In this document: positions 1 through 5,317 of the stretch, one piece after another | How the letters are laid out: each line of letters starts with the position of its first letter | How positions within the stretch are numbered: position 1 is the stretch's first letter | DNA from: Gemmatimonadota bacterium | GTDB taxonomy: Bacteria > Gemmatimonadota > Gemmatimonadetes > Longimicrobiales > Gaopeijiaceae | Length of the DNA: 5,317 bases | Assembly: GCA_015492755.1 (NCBI GenBank) | Contig: WGEM01000408.1 | Coordinates: 1 to 5,317 of the forward strand | Reading direction: 5' to 3' | Translations under genes and position numbers: made by a program | The notes under the pieces: model-generated | Seen by the model: only the letters and a program-made list of their open reading frames with translations | Told to the model about the DNA's origin: nothing | Database searches by the model: none

Positions 1-291
1 CTGCAGCACCGCGCCCGCCGCCGGCACCGCGAAGTACAGCTCCAGATGCGGCTGACGGTTCCACGCCAGACTGGCCACCCGGTCCCCCGGACGCACACCC
101 ATCTCCCGCAGCGCGCCCACCAGCGTCCGGACCCGCCGGTCAACCTCCCGCCATGACGTCCTGGTGATGGCGCCGCCATCCTCCCACGTCGCCACTTCCT
201 TGTCGGCGTGAAGCGTGCCGGCGCGTTCGATGAAGTGCGTCACGTTGAGGGGCACGTCCATCATCCCGGCGGGCAGACCGGCCCCGTTCAT
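1..291 (-). CDS. AMP-forming acyl-CoA ligase, N-terminal part (cut by window edge)
   Basis: The 97 codons present read without interruption from an ATG to the window edge. They match the N-terminus of the AMP-dependent synthetase/ligase superfamily, closest by eye to medium/long-chain fatty acyl-CoA ligases of the AlkK type. Visible signatures are MMDVPLNVTHFIERAG (residues 10-25), the GVRPGDRVASLAWN stretch (65-78) and HLELYFAVPAAGAVL (82-96). Such enzymes activate a carboxylic acid as an acyl-adenylate and transfer it to CoA in the cytoplasm. The ATP-binding P-loop and catalytic motifs lie beyond the edge, so chain-length preference and integrity cannot be judged. The ATG overlaps the histidine kinase stop codon as ATGA, and a weak purine-rich tract (299-308) lies 7 nt upstream, so translation is probably coupled. 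An alternative start is the Met-Met at codons 10-11, where many relatives begin. Confidence 0.88.
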   Translation of the reverse strand, partial: MNGAGLPAGMMDVPLNVTHFIERAGTLHADKEVATWEDGGAITRTSWREVDRRVRTLVGALREMGVRPGDRVASLAWNRQPHLELYFAVPAAGAVLQ

Positions 292-2066
292 GGGGGCGCC
301 CCTTCCCCGTCGCCCGGCCCTCCGTCGGGAAAGGACAGGGTGAAGGTGCTGCCTGCGCCCACCTCGGACGTCACCCGCACGTCCCCCCCGTGCGCGCGGA
401 CGATCCCCCGCACGATGGAGAGCCCCAGTCCGGCGGTCCCCCGCCGCCCGTGCTGCGCCTGCCAGAAGCGGTCGAAGAGATGCTCCAGCGTCTCCGGTTC
501 GATCCCCTGCCCCGTATCGGAAACCTCGAGTTCAACCCCTCCGGAGGCCGCCGGGCGCGCCCGCAGCACCACCCGTCCGCCGGCGGGGGTGTAGCGGAGC
601 GCGTTCTCCACCAGGTTGGCCAGCGCCTGCAGCACCCGGTCACGATCCACACGGAGGCTCAGGTCCGGCGGCACGCACTCCACCTCCAGCGAGATCCCCG
701 CCTCCCCGGCCTGCGGCTCGTAGAGGAGACGCGCTTCCTCCAGCAACTCCGCCGCCCGCTCGCGCGCCGCCCGGACCACCAGCGCGCCGGCCTCGATGCG
801 GGACACGTCCAGCAGATCCTCGATGAGGCGGCTCATCCGCGTGGCGGAGCGGGCGATGATCTCCGCCTGTGCGCGGCGCTCCTCCTCGCCTAGCGGGAGT
901 TCCAGGAGGAGGTCGGCAGCGCCGGCGATGACGCCCAGAGGGTTGCGGAGGTCGTGCGACACGATGGAGACCACCTCGTCGCGCTGCTCCAGCGCCCGGC
1001 GGACCTCCGTCATGTCGGTGATGGTGAGCACCGCGCCGCGGACCTCGGTGCCGTCCACCAGCGGCCGCAACGCCCACCGCACGGGGATGGGGGTCCCGTC
1101 ACGCCGCCAGAGCACGTCGTCGTCCGCATCGGCCCGCCCCCCGCTCCGGAGCGCCCGGAGGATGGGGCACGCCTCCCGAGCCCTGGGGGTCCCGTCGCGA
1201 TGGCTGTGATGGAAGGTGTCGTGGAAGTCGCGGCCGCGTACCTCGTGCTCCGCCCATCCCAGGAGCGTCTCACCCGCGCGGTTCAACGACGTGCACCGCC
1301 CCTCCAGGTCCAGGCCCATGACGCCGTCCCCCGTGGCCTCCAGGATGGCGTCGATCTCCCGGCGGGCCCGGACCGCTTCCGCCCGGCGCCGTTCGGCTTC
1401 CCGGATGTAGGCGCGTAGTCGGAACCCGACCCGCGCCACCGCCAGCAGCGCCGCCAGCGCCACCGCCAGGAGGACGACGGAGATCCACACCTGGATCACA
1501 CGGGCCCGTTCCCTCGCCCGTCGCGCCTCCAGGAGTTCCGAGCGGATGGCACGGTCCAGCTCCCGGAACGCCCGCTGCAGCTCCTCGTACGTCTCCTCGC
1601 TCCGAGCCCAGATCTCGGCATCGGTGGTGGGCCCGTCCTGCTCGGCAAAGAGCCGCTGATTCTCGAAGTGCCACCGGATGGACTGGGCGGAAAGCCGCGC
1701 CAGTCGCTCCCGCACGTCGATATCCATCTCCCGCGCCAGCGCCCGGAGCCGCGTCGTCAGCGAATCGCGTTCCTGGAGGCCCGCCTCGTAGCGCGGCTGG
1801 TACGCGGCTCGGTCGCCGGTGAAGAGGAAGGCTTGCAGGCGAGCCATCTGGCGCGCTTCCACCAGGGCGAGCTGAGCCGTGGTCTCCAGCGCCGGCAGGA
1901 CCACCTGGTCCACGCGGCGCTGCGCCTCGGCGGCACGGCGGCCGAGCTCCACGGGCACCAGCGCCAGAGCCACGATGGCCAGCGCAACCAGCGCGAGGGC
2001 CAGCGGCGCCCGGGTCGCCCGCCCCTGCGGCAGCGCGGAGCGTTCTGCCTCGGGAGACCGGTCCAC
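288..2066 (-). CDS. Membrane sensor histidine kinase with CHASE3-like sensor and PAS domain
   Basis: This 592-residue kinase has two transmembrane segments (about 21-41 and 191-212) that enclose a helical extracytoplasmic region. That region contains an AFLFTGD motif (79-85) typical of CHASE3-type sensor domains. A cytoplasmic helical linker leads to a PAS domain (about 235-353) with the segment HHSHRDGTP (286-294) and Cys300. The HisKA domain follows, with SHDLRNPL and phospho-acceptor His371, and then a HATPase_c domain: N-box N484/N488, G1 box DTGQG (517-521), F-box around F531-F534, and G2 box GTAGLGL from G543. All catalytic motifs look intact. It should autophosphorylate and pass the phosphate to a response regulator, but none is encoded in the window and no receiver domain is fused. 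The GTG start at 2066 was chosen because GGAGGG lies 7 nt upstream; a GTG at 2081 would add 5 residues but has no such site. It starts 26 bp after the flavoprotein gene and overlaps the ligase by 4 bp. The signal sensed is unknown. Confidence 0.93.
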   Translation of the reverse strand: MDRSPEAERSALPQGRATRAPLALALVALAIVALALVPVELGRRAAEAQRRVDQVVLPALETTAQLALVEARQMARLQAFLFTGDRAAYQPRYEAGLQERDSLTTRLRALAREMDIDVRERLARLSAQSIRWHFENQRLFAEQDGPTTDAEIWARSEETYEELQRAFRELDRAIRSELLEARRARERARVIQVWISVVLLAVALAALLAVARVGFRLRAYIREAERRRAEAVRARREIDAILEATGDGVMGLDLEGRCTSLNRAGETLLGWAEHEVRGRDFHDTFHHSHRDGTPRAREACPILRALRSGGRADADDDVLWRRDGTPIPVRWALRPLVDGTEVRGAVLTITDMTEVRRALEQRDEVVSIVSHDLRNPLGVIAGAADLLLELPLGEEERRAQAEIIARSATRMSRLIEDLLDVSRIEAGALVVRAARERAAELLEEARLLYEPQAGEAGISLEVECVPPDLSLRVDRDRVLQALANLVENALRYTPAGGRVVLRARPAASGGVELEVSDTGQGIEPETLEHLFDRFWQAQHGRRGTAGLGLSIVRGIVRAHGGDVRVTSEVGAGSTFTLSFPDGGPGDGEGAPP

Positions 2067-2073
2067 AGTCGCA

Positions 2074-2079
2074 CCCTCC
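2074..2079 (-). promoter_or_regulatory. Ribosome binding site that sets the histidine kinase start
   Basis: GGAGGG on the minus strand ends 7 nt before the GTG at 2066-2064. The GTG 15 nt further upstream (2081-2079) is preceded by CCGGCCTCCGG, which has no Shine-Dalgarno character. This favours the shorter reading of the kinase. Confidence 0.6.
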
Positions 2080-2092
2080 ACCCGGAGGCCGG

Positions 2093-3406
2093 CTACGGTG
2101 CCTGGTCGCCGCGGCGACCCTCCTCCTCCTCCTCGAACTCCTCTTCCAGGAGGCGGAATCCCTCGGCCAACTCCTCATCGGTTTCCGTCCCCAGCACCCG
2201 ACCCGCGATGTACTCGCCCAGCACCGGGCCCTGCTTGAAAGACTCGGCGGACCCGCCCCCGGCCAGCCAGCCGTTGTCGAAGTCGGGGTGGAGATCGATG
2301 ATGAAGTTCCGGCTCACCGTACCGCAGTAGTGGCACGCCCGTGTTTCATTGATGGGGCGCTCCGCCAGTGCGGGGAAGTACTTGCGGAGCACCGATCGGG
2401 GCTGCTCGTGCGCCTCCGCCGGAATCCACCGTACAGACGTGTCGGGGTCCTCTCCGCGGTGGCCCCCGGTGCGGATCCGGAATCCGCGGGAATCGCGCGG
2501 CAACGCCGGCCAGCCCGTGACGCCCGGCACGTTGTAGCTCGGGCAGTTGGGGTACCGGTACGACTCATCCCCCGGTGGGGTGGAGAAGTAGTACACGTGG
2601 CCCAGCGTGCGCATACTCAGACGCCGACCCATGAGCGCCGGGAAGAACTTCGGGAACCAGGGACCCAGCGCGAAGACGAAGATCCCCCCGGTGACGCGAT
2701 CACCATTCTCCAGCCGGACGTCGCGGACGCGGCGTCCGCCGGTGTCGCCCATGGACACCCGTCCGATCCGGAGCGTGCCGCCCTCGGCCTGGAACACCTG
2801 CACCACCGACTCAATGGCCCGCCGGGCCCGTACCACACCGGCCTCGGGCTCGTAGAGCGCCACCTCCACGTCCGGGGTGTGGATGAAGGGCCAGCGGTAG
2901 CGAATCTCGTCGGCGGTGAGGATCTCGTACGGCCACCCCATCTCCTCCCAGTTCTCCAGCGTCTGCTCCAGGAACGGCGTCATCTCCTGGCGCATGATGA
3001 TGTCGCCGGTGGTGTAGAAGAGCCGGGGAAGCAGTCCGTCCCGGAAATACTGCGCGTCCCACTCCTTCCAGCGCTCGATGGCGCGCGCTGCCCAGTGTCC
3101 CCACTGCAGCCCGTGGGGCCGGTCGCCGTAGCTGGTTCGCACCCCACGGGTCTCGCCCCCCGACGCCGAGCGGGAGTTCGCGGGGCCGTACTGGTCGATG
3201 AGGGTGACCCGTGCGCCCATCCGCTGGAGGTGCAGCGCCGTCCAGGCACCAAAGTTTCCCGCGCCCACCACCACCACGTCCGGAGCCTGCCCGCTGCGCA
3301 CCGCCGCCGCACGTCCCGCCAGCGCGGCAGGAGTGGCCGCACCGGTGAGCGCCGCACCGGCACCGGCGGTGGCCACCCTGAGGAAGTCTCGACGGTCGAT
3401 GGTCAC
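2093..3406 (-). CDS. Tat-exported FAD oxidoreductase, monomeric sarcosine oxidase-like (DAO family)
   Basis: The 437-residue product begins with a twin-arginine signal, DRRDFLR (4-10), followed by a mild hydrophobic stretch and a likely cleavage site after ALA (28-30). It should thus be folded with its cofactor and exported by Tat. The FAD-binding Rossmann motif is VVVVGAGNFG (44-53), with Asp71 at the end of strand 2. The segment GETRGVRTSYG (84-94) matches GDTRxxRxxYG of MSOX. CHYCGTVSRNFIIDLHP (358-374) aligns without gaps to the MSOX region holding the covalent 8-alpha-S-cysteinyl FAD site, placing Cys358 at that site, and Lys391 lies in the following FK motif. The MSOX oxygen-activating Lys265 appears replaced by Arg (Arg312 or Arg310). 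Relatives oxidise C-N bonds of secondary or tertiary amines or amino acids; the substrate here is unknown. An acidic tail (421-429) extends beyond the usual family end. The GTG start follows a strong GGAGGGAG, 23 bp after the cytochrome gene. An open frame continues upstream to 3694 but would bury the Tat signal. Confidence 0.9.
   Translation of the reverse strand: MTIDRRDFLRVATAGAGAALTGAATPAALAGRAAAVRSGQAPDVVVVGAGNFGAWTALHLQRMGARVTLIDQYGPANSRSASGGETRGVRTSYGDRPHGLQWGHWAARAIERWKEWDAQYFRDGLLPRLFYTTGDIIMRQEMTPFLEQTLENWEEMGWPYEILTADEIRYRWPFIHTPDVEVALYEPEAGVVRARRAIESVVQVFQAEGGTLRIGRVSMGDTGGRRVRDVRLENGDRVTGGIFVFALGPWFPKFFPALMGRRLSMRTLGHVYYFSTPPGDESYRYPNCPSYNVPGVTGWPALPRDSRGFRIRTGGHRGEDPDTSVRWIPAEAHEQPRSVLRKYFPALAERPINETRACHYCGTVSRNFIIDLHPDFDNGWLAGGGSAESFKQGPVLGEYIAGRVLGTETDEELAEGFRLLEEEFEEEEEGRRGDQAP
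2119..2134 (-). repeat. (GAG)5 trinucleotide tract encoding the acidic tail
   Basis: Five GAG repeats on the minus strand encode the Glu run near the C-terminus of the flavoprotein. A slippage change of whole units would only lengthen or shorten the tail; other changes would shift the frame just before the stop. The tract also resembles Shine-Dalgarno sequence but lies more than 50 nt before the kinase start, so it is unlikely to act as its ribosome binding site. Confidence 0.6.
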
Positions 3407-3410
3407 GGAT

Positions 3411-3418
3411 CTCCCTCC
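3411..3418 (-). promoter_or_regulatory. Strong ribosome binding site of the flavoprotein gene
   Basis: GGAGGGAG on the minus strand has its GGAGG core 7 nt before the GTG at 3406. It decides the start against the much longer open frame running into the cytochrome gene, and it leaves the twin-arginine motif at residues 5-6, where a Tat signal should be. Confidence 0.75.
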
Positions 3419-3429
3419 GGGTGTGTGGT

Positions 3430-3975
3430 TCAGTTGCGCCGGCGCGACGCCCCCAGGGCGCGAAGACTCAGCGCCTTCAGCGCCTCCTCGTCCGGCGGGA
3501 GCTCGCCGGCGCCGGGCTCGAATCCGTTCAGTTCCAGGATATACGCCACCACATCGACGTATTCCTGGAGGGAGAGACTGCCCGGTGCATCCTCGGGCAT
3601 GGTGGAAACGATGTGACCGAAGAGGTGTCCGGCGGTGCGGCGACGCCACTTGAAGCGGAACTGCCGGTCTCTGAACTCGCTGCTGTAGTGGCACTCCGTA
3701 CAGCTGCGCCGAAAGACCGCTCGGCCTCGCCGCGCCTGTTCCAGGCTGAAGGTGAGCCCGGCGTCGGAGGCGGTGGTGGTGTCGCGGCTTCGCGCGGTGG
3801 GTGGCGAGGTGGCGACGCGAGGTGCGTCGGCGGCGCGGTTACCCGTCGGCGCCTGCACCGCCGGCGCTCCGGTGTCGCCCGCCGCGGGCCGGGGCGGCTC
3901 CGGCGAGGCGGGGCTGCACGCTGCCAGTCCCAGCGTCGCCGCCGTCATCATCTGGGTCAGGAGGGTCCGAGGCAT
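3430..3975 (-). CDS. Lipoprotein cytochrome c (class I, single heme)
   Basis: This 181-residue protein starts with a lipoprotein signal ending in the lipobox LAAC, with Cys20 as lipidation site. A Pro/Ala/Thr-rich flexible linker (about 21-70) tethers one heme domain (about 74-158). The heme motif is CTECH (92-96); the probable axial Met is Met126 in [10 protein letters not shown], followed by [19 protein letters not shown] (134-152), a C-terminal helix common in cytochrome c domains that partner periplasmic dehydrogenases. A very basic stretch lies at 102-113 (R102, R104, R107, K109, R111-R113), and the C-terminus ends RRRN. It should be a one-electron carrier anchored in a membrane facing the periplasm. 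The gene ends 23 bp before the Tat-exported flavoprotein, making that enzyme the obvious electron donor. The ATG at 3975 has GGAG only 4 nt upstream, a slightly short spacing, but gives an ideal signal peptide. The 112 bp upstream (3976-4087) show no convincing promoter. Confidence 0.9.
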   Translation of the reverse strand: MPRTLLTQMMTAATLGLAACSPASPEPPRPAAGDTGAPAVQAPTGNRAADAPRVATSPPTARSRDTTTASDAGLTFSLEQARRGRAVFRRSCTECHYSSEFRDRQFRFKWRRRTAGHLFGHIVSTMPEDAPGSLSLQEYVDVVAYILELNGFEPGAGELPPDEEALKALSLRALGASRRRN

Positions 3976-4087
3976 CGCTCTCCACTCGGGGTTCTGGACA
4001 TGGTCGATTGGCCCCGCCGGGCGGTCGCGCACCAACATGCGGGGGGACCGCGAAGGGCGGCAAGCACCCGTCGGGCGGGCACGCCTC

Positions 4088-4781
4088 TCACACCTTGGTA
4101 TAGATCCCGCGACGGTGGAGGAGGTGCGCCACGGCCCACCAGAGCGCCACGTGGGCGAGAGCGAAGGCCAACGAGCCGTTGAGTGGACCCGCCCAGGGCT
4201 CGAACACCCGGGCGTACAGCCACCCGTAGAGGGCGGGTCCTTCCTCCCCTCCGACACGGACTGGGAGGAGCATCTTCGTGAACATCCCTGACGCCACGAA
4301 CACCGCTGTGGGATTCATGCCGTACGCCACCAGCGGCGCCAGCCAGCGCCACCGCCGGAGGTCCACCACCCAGTACAGGGTTGCCAGCGCGACGAGGGCG
4401 GCTCCGGCGGTGAAGAGCACGTACGAGGAGGTCCAGAGGTTCTTGTCGATGGGGACGAACCGGCCCCAGGCCAGGCTCAGCATGGTAGACGCAACGCCAG
4501 CGATGGCCAGTCCGTGAACCATGCGGGGCGACGCCTGCCGCCGGCGGAGCCACCGTCCCGCCAGGACGCCCAGCAGCGTGGTGGCGATGGCGGGGAGCGT
4601 GGAGAGAAGACCCTCCGGGTCCCACGTCTCCTGCAAGAGGTGCCCGCCCAGGAGCCTGTACGAGTAAGAGAGCGTGCCGGAGCGGCGCATACACGTGTGC
4701 CCAGCTCCCGGGATTGTTCACCAGGATCATCGCGGCGATGGTGAGCCCCCGGAAGGCATCCAGCGACACGATGCGCCCCAT
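4088..4781 (-). pseudogene. HGSNAT-like (DUF5009/acyltransferase) membrane protein, internal deletion and frameshift
   Basis: Two fragments of one protein family lie in different frames. The first (4781 to about 4671) encodes [18 protein letters not shown] and continues to YAPLRHA, the typical N-terminus of bacterial proteins related to heparan-alpha-glucosaminide N-acetyltransferase. The second, in another frame to the stop at 4088, encodes [29 protein letters not shown], several membrane helices and the end RRGIYTKV, the typical C-terminal part. The stretch normally between them, including the TPTDLxFPFF region and several helices, is missing; I estimate roughly 130-150 residues. The remaining 694 bp is not a multiple of three. 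The junction lies near 4655-4676, just after the HA of YAPLRHA. The gene still has a good Shine-Dalgarno. Full-length relatives are multi-pass membrane proteins thought to transfer acyl groups to sugars. As read, the protein cannot be functional; a misassembly collapse is the alternative to a true deletion. An ATG at 4690 could open a 200-residue C-terminal frame, but it lies out of frame inside the first fragment. Confidence 0.82.
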
Positions 4782-4790
4782 GTCTCCGTG

Positions 4791-4797
4791 CTCCTCC
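4791..4797 (-). promoter_or_regulatory. Ribosome binding site of the broken HGSNAT-like gene
   Basis: GGAGGAG on the minus strand lies 9 nt before the ATG at 4781. Its preservation supports 4781 as the original start of the damaged gene and suggests the lesion is recent or an artefact. Confidence 0.6.
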
Positions 4798-4846
4798 GCG
4801 CTCAGGCGCTCCCCACCGCCGGTGCCGGATCCACATCGCGCCCCCT

Positions 4847-4861
4847 GCCGGCTCAGCCGGC
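4847..4861. repeat. Perfect inverted repeat over the mobB stop codon
   Basis: GCCGGCTCAGCCGGC has 7-bp arms around a single central base and covers the end of the MobB-like gene. As RNA it could form a 5-bp GC stem with a 5-nt loop. No T-run follows in the transcribed direction, so it is not a standard intrinsic terminator; it may be a 3' stem or chance in GC-rich sequence. Confidence 0.35.
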
Positions 4862-5317
4862 TGCCCGGAAGTACGCCTCGATGAGGTCTGCCATCCGGCG
4901 GAAGCGGTCCGGATCGCCGACGTCCAGGACCGGGACGTCGGCGGGAAAGTCCTCCACGTCGGTGAGGATCCCCAGGTACGGAGCCTCCCCCTGGTGCGGC
5001 GTTCCGTAGATGGGCTCGTGGCCGGCCGCCCGGCGGTACACCTCGAAGCGCGGCGCGCCGGACTCCTTGTGCCCCTCCGCCACCACGATGTCGAAGTCGC
5101 TCAGGTGGCGCGCCACCAGCTCCTCCAGCGCCACCTCCTCGTGGGACCACGTGCCCACGTAGGCGAAGCCCTCGGGGCCGGAGAGGAACGACGCCCGGGC
5201 ACCCCCTTCCGCCCGGTGGCGGTGCGAGTCCCTGCCCTCCCGGTCCAGGTCGAAGTGATGGCCGTGCTTGGCCGTGGCGACGTCGTATCCGCGACGCACC
5301 AGCTCCTGCACCAGACC
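4853..5317 (-). CDS. mobB: Molybdopterin-guanine dinucleotide biosynthesis protein MobB-like, C-terminal part
   Basis: The visible 154 residues run in frame to the window edge, so the N-terminus with the Walker A P-loop is missing. The part present resembles MobB, a GTP-binding accessory protein in making the molybdopterin guanine dinucleotide form of the molybdenum cofactor. Numbering from the edge, recognisable segments are [21 protein letters not shown] (about 8-28, the family's KHxxH and DxxGxDS region), [20 protein letters not shown] (about 79-98, matching the family's VEGFKxxxxPKxEV signature) and a C-terminal [16 protein letters not shown] stretch before the final helix. It acts in the cytoplasm with MobA. 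Full-length MobB is commonly 160-180 residues, so only some 15-25 are probably off the edge. More cofactor genes may lie upstream beyond 5317. No gene seen downstream here encodes a molybdoenzyme, so the link to the rest of the cluster is positional only. Confidence 0.85.
   Translation of the reverse strand, partial: GLVQELVRRGYDVATAKHGHHFDLDREGRDSHRHRAEGGARASFLSGPEGFAYVGTWSHEEVALEELVARHLSDFDIVVAEGHKESGAPRFEVYRRAAGHEPIYGTPHQGEAPYLGILTDVEDFPADVPVLDVGDPDRFRRMADLIEAYFRAAG

Noticed and set aside
293..302. GGGGCGCCCC palindrome just before the ligase start as a regulatory hairpin
   Set aside because: The usable stem is about 3 bp once a loop is allowed, and such palindromes are common at this GC content.
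1270..2178. 302-codon minus-strand frame inside the kinase
   Set aside because: Gly/Arg/Pro-rich shadow of the kinase in another frame, with no domain signature.
2288..3616. 442-codon open frame on the plus strand
   Set aside because: It lies antisense to the well-supported flavoprotein gene, has a low-complexity Arg/Pro/His-rich translation with no recognisable motif, and is the kind of long shadow frame expected at this GC content.
3407..3694. N-terminal extension of the flavoprotein frame to 3694
   Set aside because: It overlaps the cytochrome gene in another frame, reads as Arg/Pro-rich nonsense, and would bury the Tat signal; a strong ribosome binding site supports 3406.
4088..4690. 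The 200-codon frame as an intact stand-alone membrane protein
   Set aside because: Its ATG lies out of frame within the conserved N-terminal coding of the same family, and its first residues are not family sequence; it is the C-terminal fragment of a broken gene.
4847..4861. Intrinsic terminator after mobB
   Set aside because: The palindrome has only a short usable stem and no T-run follows on the minus strand.
3957..5150. 397-codon minus-strand frame spanning three genes
   Set aside because: Only its [13 protein letters not shown] portion resembles a protein, and that belongs to the broken HGSNAT-like gene. The rest is out of frame with MobB and the cytochrome.

Overview
This is a GC-rich window (roughly 70% G+C by eye) in which every supported gene lies on the minus strand, so transcription runs from position 5317 towards position 1. 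In that order it holds: the C-terminal part of a MobB-like molybdenum-cofactor protein (cut by the window edge); a broken heparan-alpha-glucosaminide N-acetyltransferase (HGSNAT)-like membrane protein with an internal deletion and frameshift; a small lipoprotein c-type cytochrome; a Tat-exported FAD oxidoreductase of the monomeric sarcosine oxidase (MSOX) type; a membrane sensor histidine kinase with a PAS domain; and the first 97 codons of an AMP-forming acyl-CoA ligase (cut by the other edge).

The organism looks like a high-GC Gram-negative bacterium. The lipobox and Tat signal sit on redox proteins that work outside the cytoplasm, and the soluble-type cytochrome c is tethered to a membrane. 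The mix of genes recalls Gemmatimonadota or similar environmental bacteria, but this is a weak guess and no marker gene is present.

Spacing is tight: 71 bp (MobB to the broken gene), 112 bp (broken gene to cytochrome), 23 bp (cytochrome to flavoprotein), 26 bp (flavoprotein to kinase) and a 4-bp ATGA overlap (kinase to ligase). At least cytochrome, flavoprotein, kinase and ligase are therefore probably co-transcribed. I see no convincing promoter or rho-independent terminator, no RNA gene, no CRISPR array, no insertion sequence, and no gene-free stretch longer than about 110 bases.

The most interesting part is the cytochrome-flavoprotein pair. The flavoprotein keeps the MSOX-family covalent-FAD cysteine and the active-site T-R-x-x-R motif, but appears to have Arg where MSOX has its oxygen-activating Lys. 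It carries a Tat signal and a very acidic C-terminal tail, and lies next to a lipoprotein cytochrome c with a strongly basic segment. Together this suggests a periplasmic flavo-dehydrogenase passing electrons to its own cytochrome rather than to O2. That is inference; the substrate is unknown.
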